Origin: Gymnorhina tibicen
Taxonomy: Eukaryota; Chordata; Aves; Passeriformes; Artamidae
NCBI GenBank assembly: GCA_013399875.1
Contig: VXAZ01000263.1
Coordinates: forward strand, 993,262-1,057,261
DNA length: 64,000 nucleotides
Direction: 5' to 3'
Every line of letters starts with the position of its first letter. The first letter of the stretch is position 1. Of the stretch, positions 23,201 through 33,527 are shown piece by piece. Below the pieces are notes generated by a model. The model had not been told where the DNA came from and searched no databases. It saw only the letters and a program-made list of their open reading frames with translations. The position numbers were made by a program, and so were the translations under genes.

Positions 23201-24100
23201 AGAAGGTCCCTAACTATAGAAGCCCACGCTCATAAAAAACCATTTGATGCTTGCAGCACTCAAATTCTTGGTCCATGTGCTCCTGCAGTAGCACCAAGCT
23301 ACTTGCCAGCACCAAACCCTTGTCTCCCAGTTAGCATCTCTGTCTTCCCCAAGATCCCATGTGTGCTTCTCTTTATGCCTCTCGTATCCTGTTTGGCACC
23401 TTGCCTCAGCTACTGGGAAAAGAAGGAGACAGCTGGCTGGTGGATTCAGAGAACCTCTTCCTCTAGTTAGAGAAAATAATTGTTCTCTACAAAGCACTTT
23501 TTTCCCCTTAAATACCACATTATAGCATTCTCAGTGACCTCACCTTCTGCAGACAAACATTTCAGAAACAACCACTACCAGAGAATAGCTTGAAGGACAG
23601 AAGAGGGCCTGCGCAAAAATCCAAAACCCAGCATCTGAAATAGACATAAAAGTCATAGGATTATTGCTTCTAGCTGCCCCTAGTTTGTAGTGCTCAATAT
23701 GCCACATCACTAGTCTTTGCTTTTACATTATTCCTGACGTATATTTTATCAGGAACATACTGGGGTCTCCTTGTTAGATCCCCAACTTCCTTCTCTCAGA
23801 TGACGCTTGGCACACTGCAAGGGAATGAGACTGCTCACTTTCACCATTTCGTCTAAGGGGTAAAGGAAATTATACTGAAATTTATTTCTGTCTTTCTAAC
23901 TTAGGAATATCTTTCTCACTCTTTTTCCTACATCAGGAAGGCACAAAATAATACTGTCAATTCACACCAGCAACAATCACAAACAGGCTGATCACCAAAA
24001 CACAGGAACATAGTAACAAACGCACACATTCCCAAGCTGAAGTGATTCATATCTTAGCTTGTGCCTTAGGTGGTCCCTCATAAACTGGGGTTTTTTGCAG
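20293..24100. other. Unique noncoding DNA
   Basis: No supported gene or interspersed repeat is present. An A-run/GA simple repeat at 20855-20890 is listed separately. The remaining open frames are short and AT-biased. Confidence 0.6.
20855..20890. repeat. Poly(A)/(GA)n simple repeat
   Basis: About 15 A are followed by GAGAGAGAAAGAGAAAAAAG. It is a simple repeat on the plus strand. There is no upstream SINE-like or processed-gene body to make the A run a retroposon tail. Confidence 0.8.
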
Positions 24101-24225
24101 CCTCTGTGTTCTACAAGCTGAAGTTTACCAGCTGCTCATTTTGCAGAGCTTGCTGGAAGGAGCCTGCACTGGTGAAACGTGAGAAGCAAGTGGCACATGC
24201 AAAGTCCCTCCTAGCCCAGGAGGAG
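24101..24225 (+). other. Candidate 125-nt exon
   Basis: A T-run ending TTTTTTGCAG precedes the segment, which ends GAGGAG before GTAGGA. One frame is open across it and contains a charged helical-looking stretch, VKREKQVAHAKSLLAQEE, ending at a codon boundary at the donor. A second acceptor (CATTTTGCAG) inside would give a 79-nt version. I recognise no protein family. The donor is only moderate, so this may be a pseudo-exon. Confidence 0.18.
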
Positions 24226-24561
24226 GTAGGAAAAGGAAGTAGGTTGAGAAACTGATGCAGAGAAAGGAAGATATTATGGAGAAAACACTATGTGGGGGAG
24301 AGGGTAGAAGGAAACAAAAGTAAAAACATATTTCTCCTGCAGGAGCGTTATCTCACCATGATGACTAAAGGAACAAGAGCAGCTCTGCTCACTGTACTAC
24401 AATTCGATGTACATGTTGAAGTCTATTTCTTAGAAACAGAAATATATGCACCATGTAATTTTTCCCTATGACTCAAGAGGAATAAAGGACTGTTATGCCA
24501 TATTCAGAGCTTTGCTTCAGAACTTGTACTGGCAGTGCTGTGTTACCCTGTCCAGAGATGA

Positions 24562-24834
24562 TTACTCTGTTTCTGTCTGAGCTGGATCAGCTAAAGGAAC
24601 AAATCCCCAAAGTATGCTTCTTCCAAAACCCCATAAACTAATCTCTGCTAGGAAAATAGAGATAAGGCAGCCAAGATGTCTCAGAATCAATATCATCCTT
24701 TCCCTGATCTCTTCACGGCTGGCATCCAAGTCATAGAAAACTTCTGTTGTTGTTGCCAGTTCAGCTACTTGAAGAGCACACATTCCAACCCCATCGCCCT
24801 CATTGTCAGACACCAGCTTTTCTATCCTGCACAT
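24562..24834 (-). CDS. Unidentified 90-codon ORF with coding-like 5' half
   Basis: The open frame runs from an ATG at 24834 to TAA at 24562-24564 on the minus strand, with an in-frame TAA shortly upstream of the ATG. Roughly the first 47 codons show strong purine-first (RNY-like) bias and read like soluble protein (EKLVSDNEGDG, then an acidic/charged stretch including FYDLDASREEIRERM). The second half turns hydrophobic (ILILRHLGCLISIFLAEISL), which could be a membrane segment or simply intron sequence read in frame. An acceptor-like CTCACATGTGCAG lies just inside the ATG, so this could instead be an exon starting at about 24828. I do not recognise the family. It may be an exon, a decayed retrocopy or chance. 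Confidence 0.25.
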   Translation of the reverse strand: MCRIEKLVSDNEGDGVGMCALQVAELATTTEVFYDLDASREEIRERMILILRHLGCLISIFLAEISLWGFGRSILWGFVPLADPAQTETE

Positions 24835-25086
24835 GTGAGAGCCTTTTAATTACCCATATTTTGATGAACTTTTATAGTCACAATAAAACGCACATATTTG
24901 GTGTGTGGTCAGTTCTCTTTGCTGAATGCCAAATACCTACTCTGGTAAAGTATCAAAGTGCCATAATTTGTAAGTGAAATATTAACATATTTATTATTTT
25001 CCTTTAACAAGCATAGAGCAATGCACTTTCCTCTAACCTTGTTACAGAAAATGATTGAATTATGTTATCTGAAATTTGCACACAGC

Positions 25087-25103
25087 AAACACACACACAC
25101 ACA
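25087..25103. repeat. (AC)n microsatellite
   Basis: About eight AC dinucleotides stand in tandem. This is a short simple repeat. Confidence 0.8.
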
Positions 25104-25305
25104 GAGTCCAAGGCAGACTCTCAGCCTGAAATATTTCATTGCTCATTTAAGTTTGGCAAAGTAATAAGCAACTGAAAATGGAATCCCATCATGGAAAGCA
25201 TCCAACTTCCTTAACTGTAGGCATCACTACTATCTGCCTAGTATATTTGTAAATTTTTTTTAAATTAACACCATGGCTGGATCTCTCAAGTATTTGTTTG
25301 CTTAC

Positions 25306-25381
25306 CTACTCGAGCACAGTCAAAATCTGTAGACACAACAAGCTCTGGTTTCCACGTTTTGAAACTGGGTCTGCGGTTTGC
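25306..25381 (-). other. Candidate minus-strand exon (about 76 nt) in a CpG-retaining patch
   Basis: On the minus strand a frame opens immediately after TATGTATAG (a possible acceptor) and runs 25 codons plus one base to a strong donor, TAG|GTAAGC, at 25305. The frame reads protein-like (for example RPSFKTWKPELVVSTDFD). The surrounding 170 bases retain about five CpGs (CGAG, ACGT, GCGG, CCGG, GCGA) while neighbouring DNA has almost none. The polypyrimidine tract before the acceptor is weak. A second acceptor, GTCTACAG, inside would give a 21-nt segment. I recognise no family. In the frame it would need, it does not join the ORF at 24562-24834, because the junction creates a stop. Confidence 0.22.
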
Positions 25382-27854
25382 CTATACATAAACTTCATTG
25401 GCAATATTGGCTTTAAGTATTGCCACCGGACCCTAGTGCAGCGATTCCTTCTCAATCCAAGCTGAAACAACTCTTTCTGTATGCAGAACAGGACTTGTAA
25501 AAAAATATTTCAGTCATGGTATGTTTCAGCTGGCTCAGCTGCAACATGTTAGTGGAAAAAGGGGAATGTTAGCAGACTAAAATCAAGTTCCATAATTAAA
25601 GCTTCGAAATATTTGGAATAATTTGAAATCTCTTAGAGCAGTACCCCTACCACCTCCTATTCCAGTGTCTGATTGGGCTAGCAGGGGGTATGGAGCAGGT
25701 GTTTGCTCCTCACTCCAGGAGGCACCATGTTCCAGCAAGTCCCTGCCATTCTCAGAGCTGTGGAACAAACCTTCATAACCCCAGGCAGAGACCCAGCATT
25801 AGCCCAGGCAGCATGAGATACTCACAGCATACAGCCTTTTACCCCTCAATTATGGCAAGGGTGTTATGAATTCCAGACAACCCAACACTCTCACAATTAT
25901 TTGTCCACAAGAATCGCAAAAATAGCAGAGAAAACTAGGAGAAGAAACAGTGCGCTTTTTTTTCTCCCAACCCAGCAGCGTAATTTATATGCAGAACACA
26001 GAAAACAAGCCTACATTATGCAAAATAATAGCACATATTAAATTCAAAGTTTGGGGGCTCTGTAGGTCTTGTGTACACACATTTCCTCCTGTATATTCAA
26101 GTTAACTCTAAACAGGAATGATTTCTTTATTAGTAACATTACTAGTGTTGTTTGAAACACATTTTTTTCCTGCGTGGTGAAATATTTCTAATACACAATT
26201 CAGAGGGATTTGTCTATATTGAGCCTTCTTAAGGAACCCTCATTATTTAAGGAAGCAAAGCTCCAAAGCAGTTCAGGAGAAGATAGGATCACCTGACAAA
26301 GGGTCTTTTGCATAGTTCTTTCAGGAAAGTAGTACCCAACAGCAAACACCAGGTGCTGTTTCTAATACACAGCAGATATGGAACACCATGATTTTCACCT
26401 CCATTTTGAATCATGCACCATTTTTGTGGTTTAACCTGAAGCGAAGCTTTTGTGCAACTACCAGAGAATCTGACCCAGCACACTGTCAAGTATCCATTTT
26501 CACACCCTCTTTTCCACAAATACATGTACCAGAAAAAAGGCAGTACATCCTGCTACAGGTATGGGTCTGACATGGTTGCACGCTCACACAGCCCTTAGTA
26601 CCTACTCTGGAACAGAAAAAAAAAATCCTGGAGAAAGGTCTATTTTGCAATAGTACAGGGAGTTCATGCTGCTCTCTATAGAGACACTTGTCTCCATGAT
26701 ACAGACTCTGTTGAATAATATGGTAGAAGAAGAAGGGAAAAGCTCCTTACTAGAACCAATAAAAGGAGAATATTTTGTCTAGCTAATTACTTTTGGTAAT
26801 GCTGAGGCTGCCATTCAGATGCTCTAGTAGTGATGGAGTTAAATATGCAAGATTCATACACTAGGAATAAAAGATATTAATACACTTGAGTCTATTTACA
26901 ATGTTATCACACCTCTGCTTTTGCAATTTTGCTGATGTCTTGTCTAAGATACTCAAGCTCTGTATTGGCACTGACCTATCTCATTTTTCTATTTTCCATT
27001 TTTCAGTAATGGGTACATTCTGTACCTGGAAGACTGCCATTATAATAATGGTTAATTATTAATATGTAGCTTAAGCAATGACATGAAATAAAGCTAATAT
27101 TTTCCTGCCTTCAGAAGATAAAAATACTTTTGTTGGAATTTAACAGCTAGTAAATTGTTCTGTAAAAATATAGCTCTGCAGCAATTTTCATTTCATGCGT
27201 TCAAGTCACTGAGAAAGAAATCCTGACCTTGTTGACACATAAACCAAAATTCCCACTGAATTCAAGGGGAGTAGGATTTGGTCCACACAATTTTACAAAG
27301 TAGTGATTTACACCCCCCCTTGTGCATTCAACAATCAGATTTTGCATCTCAATAAACAAAGAAAATAGGGAAATCCAGCTGGTACAGATCTAATTTCCAA
27401 GAAAACCAAACAAATCAAATCAGCAAGCAAAGGGAAAGTAAGCGGAAAACCAGGAGAGAGAGAGAACAGGAAAGGCAGATATTCTGTATAATACTGGGCT
27501 AAGGCCTGGCTTGGAAGCATTGCTACATCAAATACCTCGGTACATTACCTCCCGGTACTGTGTGCCCTAATTTGCTGCCCCCAAACACCTGCTCAGACTG
27601 CTATGCTCAAGCACCCTACAAACACCAAATACCCCAGAGCCAGAGTATTCCACCAGGCTCTCAAAACCTTGGATTTTCTATCTTTATCTGCAGTGCATAT
27701 TCCCACCATATTGACATAAGGTACTTCTTCTTCCTATGGCGGGTCTGCACATTTCTTTCTGTGAGTTGATTAGATATTCCCTGTACTAGAAAAAAGGCAA
27801 ATCTGCCATATTTTGGAGCATAATACATTCATAAAGGAAACGCCAGTCTGTATA

Positions 27855-27885
27855 CTAAGGTAATTAGTTTATGCTAATTGAAACA
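27855..27885. promoter_or_regulatory. Homeobox/octamer-like site cluster
   Basis: GGTAATTAGTTTATGCTAAT combines a TAATTA homeodomain core at 27861-27866 with TATGCTAAT, one base from an inverted octamer, within 20 bases. This is a motif observation only. Confidence 0.15.
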
Positions 27886-29590
27886 ACTCCCATACTAAAT
27901 TGAAAAACCAACTGCTTGGAATTTCCCTTATGGTTAGACAACTTGCCAGGGACAGTAGGAGACTGGGATTCCTGATCTTGCTCAAGTCTAGTCCTCCAGG
28001 GAAATTTCCCAGCCAGGTTTTCCATACTCCTATCGAGTACTCTTGTTTGTAATGGGGGCAGTTACCATGATTTTCTCTTTTCTGTTAATATCTTAATGTT
28101 CACTCCTTTACCACGGCCAACACTGACACGAGTCTGTTGCTTACTAAGTCACAAGGTTTTCAAATACAGCTAGTCACAAAAATGTAGGTGCCTACATGAA
28201 AGCAGGTGGGTGGGTGACAGATGCTCCCCCGGCCACCAAATGCTCCAATTTCATATTTGGCTCCAGTGCAGGGCAAGGACACATTTCATCTCCTTAGCTG
28301 CCTGTCCTTACCGCTGCCCCTTCTTACTTCTGTCTGGCTGCATGATAAACCAAACAAGAGAGCTTATCCAGGTGGAAGTGGATTTTTTTTGCTGATTTGA
28401 TTTTCAGTCCAGAGGAGGTAACATGAACACAGGAAGAAGCCACCAAGGAGAGAGAGACCACAAAAACTGCCTAACTCAACATCACTGGTGGGAACTGTCC
28501 ACAAAATCATGTCTGAAGGGGTTGGTTTTACAGTTTGCTGCAGGTCACCCAGTGTCACACTGTCACCAAAAGGGGTGTGCCAGTCCCACACTTCTTGCCA
28601 CTGTTAGCTCTCAGAGTGATGTGTGGTCAGCCAGACCTGGGAATTCACAGAATCCCCAGACCTACCAGAGAGGTGTCAGGCCACATTCTTTGCATGAGAA
28701 TTTATATCAGCTTAAACCAGGCATGACATATCCCAAATCTTTTTTGGCCTTAGCTCATGCATACCTGTCTCCTTACAGCTGAGCTGCAATATCACAACAC
28801 CTCCAGGCCTGAGAGAACAAGAATGGCAGAAACAGACTTTATGAGATAATTACACAATTTAATATATAAACACCTGTAATAATCTATAATTTCCTGTTTC
28901 TTATCTAGCTAGAATAAAAATAAATAGTAAGAATCTATCTCCATTACCTAAAATTTTATTAAAATAACTTTAAAAAGAGATTTCATGCCAGTTACAAAAT
29001 AAACCATATTTTTGAGTACCTAGAATCCTGGCATACCAAACAAAATATCTTAATTACTAAAAATCAACTGTCATATTTTACTCTAGATCTTTGAGTATAA
29101 ATGGTTTACCTAGCTTTTTGCCAGGTATATGATCAGATTTTTTTCTCTTCTATTAAATACTGTTAATATTTGTATGCACTGCCATACACATGCAAATGAG
29201 CATATCAACTTTTAGCAGCACAGTTAATAAGACCACCTTCAAAGACATCTCCTGAAATGTCTAATCCCATCCCAAAGGGCCCCACCACTTTCACTGTTGT
29301 GCTCCAGGTTGTGGATTACATACTGCACTGCCTTCTTATGCCCTGGTGACTTGCACATTCATTCTTCTGAGTCCTTACAGAAAAACATTTTTCCAGCACC
29401 TCTAGGGAATAGGAACAAAAAGCACCTTTTTGAACAGCACTTTAGACATCCACCTGTACCTCTATCTCTAAATTCTTCTTGAGTCTTTTCTTTCTAAATA
29501 TTTGGCAATAAGTTCTTCAATTTTCTCTTCCTTTTTCTACTAGCTGTGGTATGTCTCTTTGAGCATTTATTGCACTCCTTTCTTCACCAG

Positions 29591-29620
29591 ACACCCACAC
29601 ACACATCTCCACTCTCAGAG
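29591..29620 (+). other. Candidate 30-nt microexon
   Basis: A pyrimidine-rich acceptor (CACTCCTTTCTTCACCAG) is followed by 30 nt and a strong donor, GAG|GTAAGC. Frame 0 reads TPTHTSPLSE and the length is a multiple of three. The segment is AC-repetitive, so all three frames are open and coding evidence is weak. The splice signals are the only real support. It lies on the same strand as the candidate at 3405-3425. Confidence 0.22.
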
Positions 29621-32600
29621 GTAAGCCCCACTTTGCAGTGGTGTTATTTAATGGATTTCACTGTGGAATAGCACCTGTGTTCAGTTCCAGAGAGCCTGGA
29701 GATTACAGGTGAAATGTTAGCAAAGTACTTGCCAGTACTCAAAATAGATGCAGCAAACTAGCAGAATTTCCAGACAAAAGGTACTTTGTGCCGCTTTCCA
29801 AAGGGACTGTAGGATGAAGCTTTAAACAGGTGGGTCTTTAGGCCACTACTTTAAAATGAAATTAATTGCTCTCTTTGCATTTCTGTACCATCAAAGACTT
29901 GCTACTATTTTATGGCTTTACCCTCTTTTTTTGTTTCTGAGACAGAATCTTTGAGATAACTCCTGTCAAATTTATTCTACACCACCAAACCCAGGCTCAG
30001 TACTGTCTCTCTGTTCACTTGTGGCCAGGTACAGAAACCAGTAATGACCACATACACAGCCAAAACCTGAAAAGTGCATGCTTGTGTTCCTGCCAGCCAC
30101 AGAAACTAGAGATTGTTTCCTCGTCTGACTTTTCCTGTAAACAGCTAAAAGCTTTGAGAGAATACACTGGGTCATTTTCTAGGAACTAAGGTATGTGGTT
30201 CCCAAGGCTGTTGAGGGGATTCTTCCTGCTCTCCTTCCTATCAGAAATCAAGAAATTTAAAAGAATTAGTAACAACAATAACCACTAACTTCATTGTGGC
30301 TCTTTGAGCCATCATTAAAAAAATTCTTAGGTAAATGAAACTAGTCTAGAAAATTCTAGAGTTGCTGAGGCAGGATACACTTGTCTCCATCTAGAGGGCA
30401 AAAAGGCAGTGGAGCAAGGGGGAATTATGGGATTTAGGGAAGAGAGCTACCTGCTGCTCCTGTTCCCATGCCCTTTCCTTTATCATCACCTCTGGGCTGT
30501 CACAGTCAAGGGCAGGATACTAAGCCAGATGAAAAAATCAGGTTAACTAAAGTACACACTTATGTTCCCATATGGCCTCTAGATTACAATAATTTAGCAT
30601 CTTAGAGTTTTTAAGATATTTACACCTGTTTTGAAAGGAGGTGTTATTCCTCTGATTTTACAAAGAACTGAGAGAAAGGGAGGGCAAGGATTACCTGAAG
30701 GTTGCCCAAAAGGTCTATTGCAGACCAGGATCCACACCCCAGAGTCCTAACCCACAGTTATTATAAAAGCCTTCTTCCTTAATCAGGTGTCTCCTTTCCT
30801 TATATCAAGTAAGATATATTTCCAACAGGAGACAATAAAATGCGAGGCAAAATTAATAATATATCATGTTAATGAAGGGCATGAGGTCTCATCTCTCCAT
30901 ACTTTAATTTTTACAGTTTTCTAAAAGCAGAAAGCATTGAATTTGAGAGGATGAGGGAAGGAACAAGGAAGGGAGTCTGCAATCTCTCCAAAACCTACAC
31001 TGGTACACTTGTTCTGTAAACAACTACTATCTATTAATTCCTTTGAAAACTTAAATCTCACTTCAGTCCACCTACAGTATAACAATCTAAGTTTTTCAAG
31101 ATCAAGGGATAGCAGTATTCATCACAGTTCCACATAGCAGACCTTAAATGCTTCACATTAAAATCAAAATAAGTCTAAGAAATGTGCCATTTGCAGAAAT
31201 TTTCTCTTGACCTAATTTCTTTAGCAGTACTCCATTACTTTTGCACCTTCGTTTCAGAAAAGCCATACCCTCCAGTCTGAAATGAAGCCAGAAAGAATAT
31301 TCTTTTTACTCCTAATTTGGCCTCCTTTTCAAAGGGCATTACAGTGTGGTCCAGCCATGGGGTGACAGTCAGTTTTGCAACAAACCTGCATTTGCATTTC
31401 GTGAGCACTTCACTTCAGCTCCACGGCCAGTCAAGGTGCACAAGAAGAACATTTTTTAAGACCCTTGCATTCTTTCTCAGAGAAGTTGGAAGAGAGCACA
31501 CACATATACACTCACTTAAGCACCATTAACATGCACTTAAAGACCACTAACACTTTTCTCTGAATGCTGACGCAAGAAAATAATACAGATTTAATTGTCT
31601 TAATCAATCATAGGATGACCATCAGCCATCAGTATGATATTGGCATAGAAAAAGGTGAATATTTACACTGTGTAGCAGATAGTACTGATAATACCTCATC
31701 TCAAATTTTGTAGAGAGTTTAGCATCAACTGCAACTGAAACTGCAATAAACTGAGAAGGGCTGCTATATACCTAAGGAATGAGATATAGCAAAAAAAAGG
31801 CTAAGAGGAAATATAATTGTGATCCATAAATAAATCATAGAGGTAAACATAAAGAGTAAAATTAACTATTTAGTACAAAGAACAATACCTATACCAGTAA
31901 AGATACAAATACATCTGACCATGAATAAATTAAGGCTAGAAATCAGACAAAATATTTTCAATCACCAGTATTGGTGGTTGGTTCTGTAGTACCTTTCTAA
32001 AAGACATAGTGCAATTTATTGGTTTTAAGATATGACATGATTAATTCATTAAAAGTATGATATGATACGTCTGCATGTGATAGAAAGGCACAGACTTGAA
32101 GAAGTAATTTTCCTACAACAGCCTTATCACTAAAGTAGCTGGATTCTGGATTCAGTCCCTGCTGCTGTCAGTGTATTCCTCTAGGATGTGAAGTAAGCCA
32201 TTGTAACCAAGCTTTTTTACAAATACTCACATATTACTCTCACAAATTTCTTCTTCATTTTAGGGGACCCAGTCTAGAGCTTCTCTGTTCTAATTTGGGA
32301 CTGTGAAGTGCAATTACAGCTGCAACTGAAGTCACAAGGAGCTGGGCTTTGAACACAAAATACCCTCCGATGCTAAGCACCCAGAAAATATAGGCATTAG
32401 TTATTTTGAGAAGGGTATCCAAAATAAGTTGCTGATCTAGCTTCATACCTTGGGCATCCAAGCTCCACATTACTACAGTGGAGATGAACCTGAACACCTC
32501 AAAAAATGCTCTGTAACACTGGAAGAATTTTCGCGCAGGGCACATGAAAGGTGATGGTTAGAAAAAGCCTAGGAGAAAAAATGAATAATAGGGATGTGAG

Positions 32601-33078
32601 AACAGACTTTGCACAGCATGCACTGAATCAGGCTTGGGTCTGAACACTGACTAGCAAAGGGAAAAAAATAACTGTTGAATTGCTGTTCTTTCAGTGTGCA
32701 CAACTCTTCTGTGCTCTGAACAAGGCAGAATCCAGGGGGAAACCCAGTATGTGATCATGTAATTAAAGACTATATGGTGATGATGATTAAATACTAACAT
32801 GAATGAGCTGGCTGCTGTTACTGTGTAGGGCTGAATGCAAATTACTTTTCTTTTCAAAATCTGCCTTGACTAACTGGGGAGAAGAATGGAAAACATTAGT
32901 TCTCTCTCTTCTGTATTCCACTAGGCTTTGATTTCCCTTTGTAAATCTTACACTCCCCTCTCTTTTACTGTCCTTGGATATCTTATCTTTCTGTTTTTGA
33001 GAAATAATGCCTTCAAGAGATGTAGCTCAGACTTTATCTTTTAATTGTGTGTGCTCAGCCTTAACAGGGTAAAAAAGA

Positions 33079-33144
33079 AAGGGGTGAGTATACTATGAGT
33101 AAGGGGTTAGCATCTTGTGAGAAAGGGGTTAGTACACGGTGAAC
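33079..33144 (+). repeat. Tandem repeat, 3 x 22 bp
   Basis: Three consecutive 22-base units start at 33079, 33101 and 33123. Each begins AAGGGGT, and they share GTGAG/TATGAG-type ends. The last two share AAGGGGTTAG exactly. Units are diverged in their middle section. It is a small minisatellite of unknown origin. Confidence 0.85.
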
Positions 33145-33483
33145 ACTGTTGCACTTACCAAAATTCCTGTGAAGGAGCAGTGCTATTGTTTATTCACTTT
33201 AACCTTTATTTTTAAAAAATAGAAATAAATCTATATAAAAGCCATTTTCACTGCATGACATTCAAAGAGCTTTAAGTTGACAACTGGGTTGCCTGCAGGC
33301 TTGAAAAACTGTGTATGGGGGTTTATTTTATTTACAAATTTAATTCTTTAAGAACTAGTGTATATGTCTGAGAATGCTGGGTTTGGGCTGAGGAAGTAAA
33401 AATCTCTCTGAAAAGAGTATCTCATTTAACACAATCAATTGCAGGAGTGAAGAAAGATGCAGCACGGAGCCTTTTTGTCAGCA

Positions 33484-33527
33484 AAGACAATGACACACAT
33501 AAAAACACACAGACATACACACACAGG
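33484..33527. repeat. CA-rich low-complexity patch
   Basis: Irregular ACACA runs are separated by AAAA, GACAT and similar interruptions, consistent with a degenerate (CA)n microsatellite. Confidence 0.65.

Noticed and set aside
28423..28782. 119-codon plus-strand ORF
   Set aside because: No domain, initiation context or splice boundary is visible. The composition looks like random translation of GC-moderate DNA.
30131..30190. Segment before the GTATGT donor near 30191
   Set aside because: All three frames of the best acceptor-donor interval contain stops. It could only be a noncoding exon.
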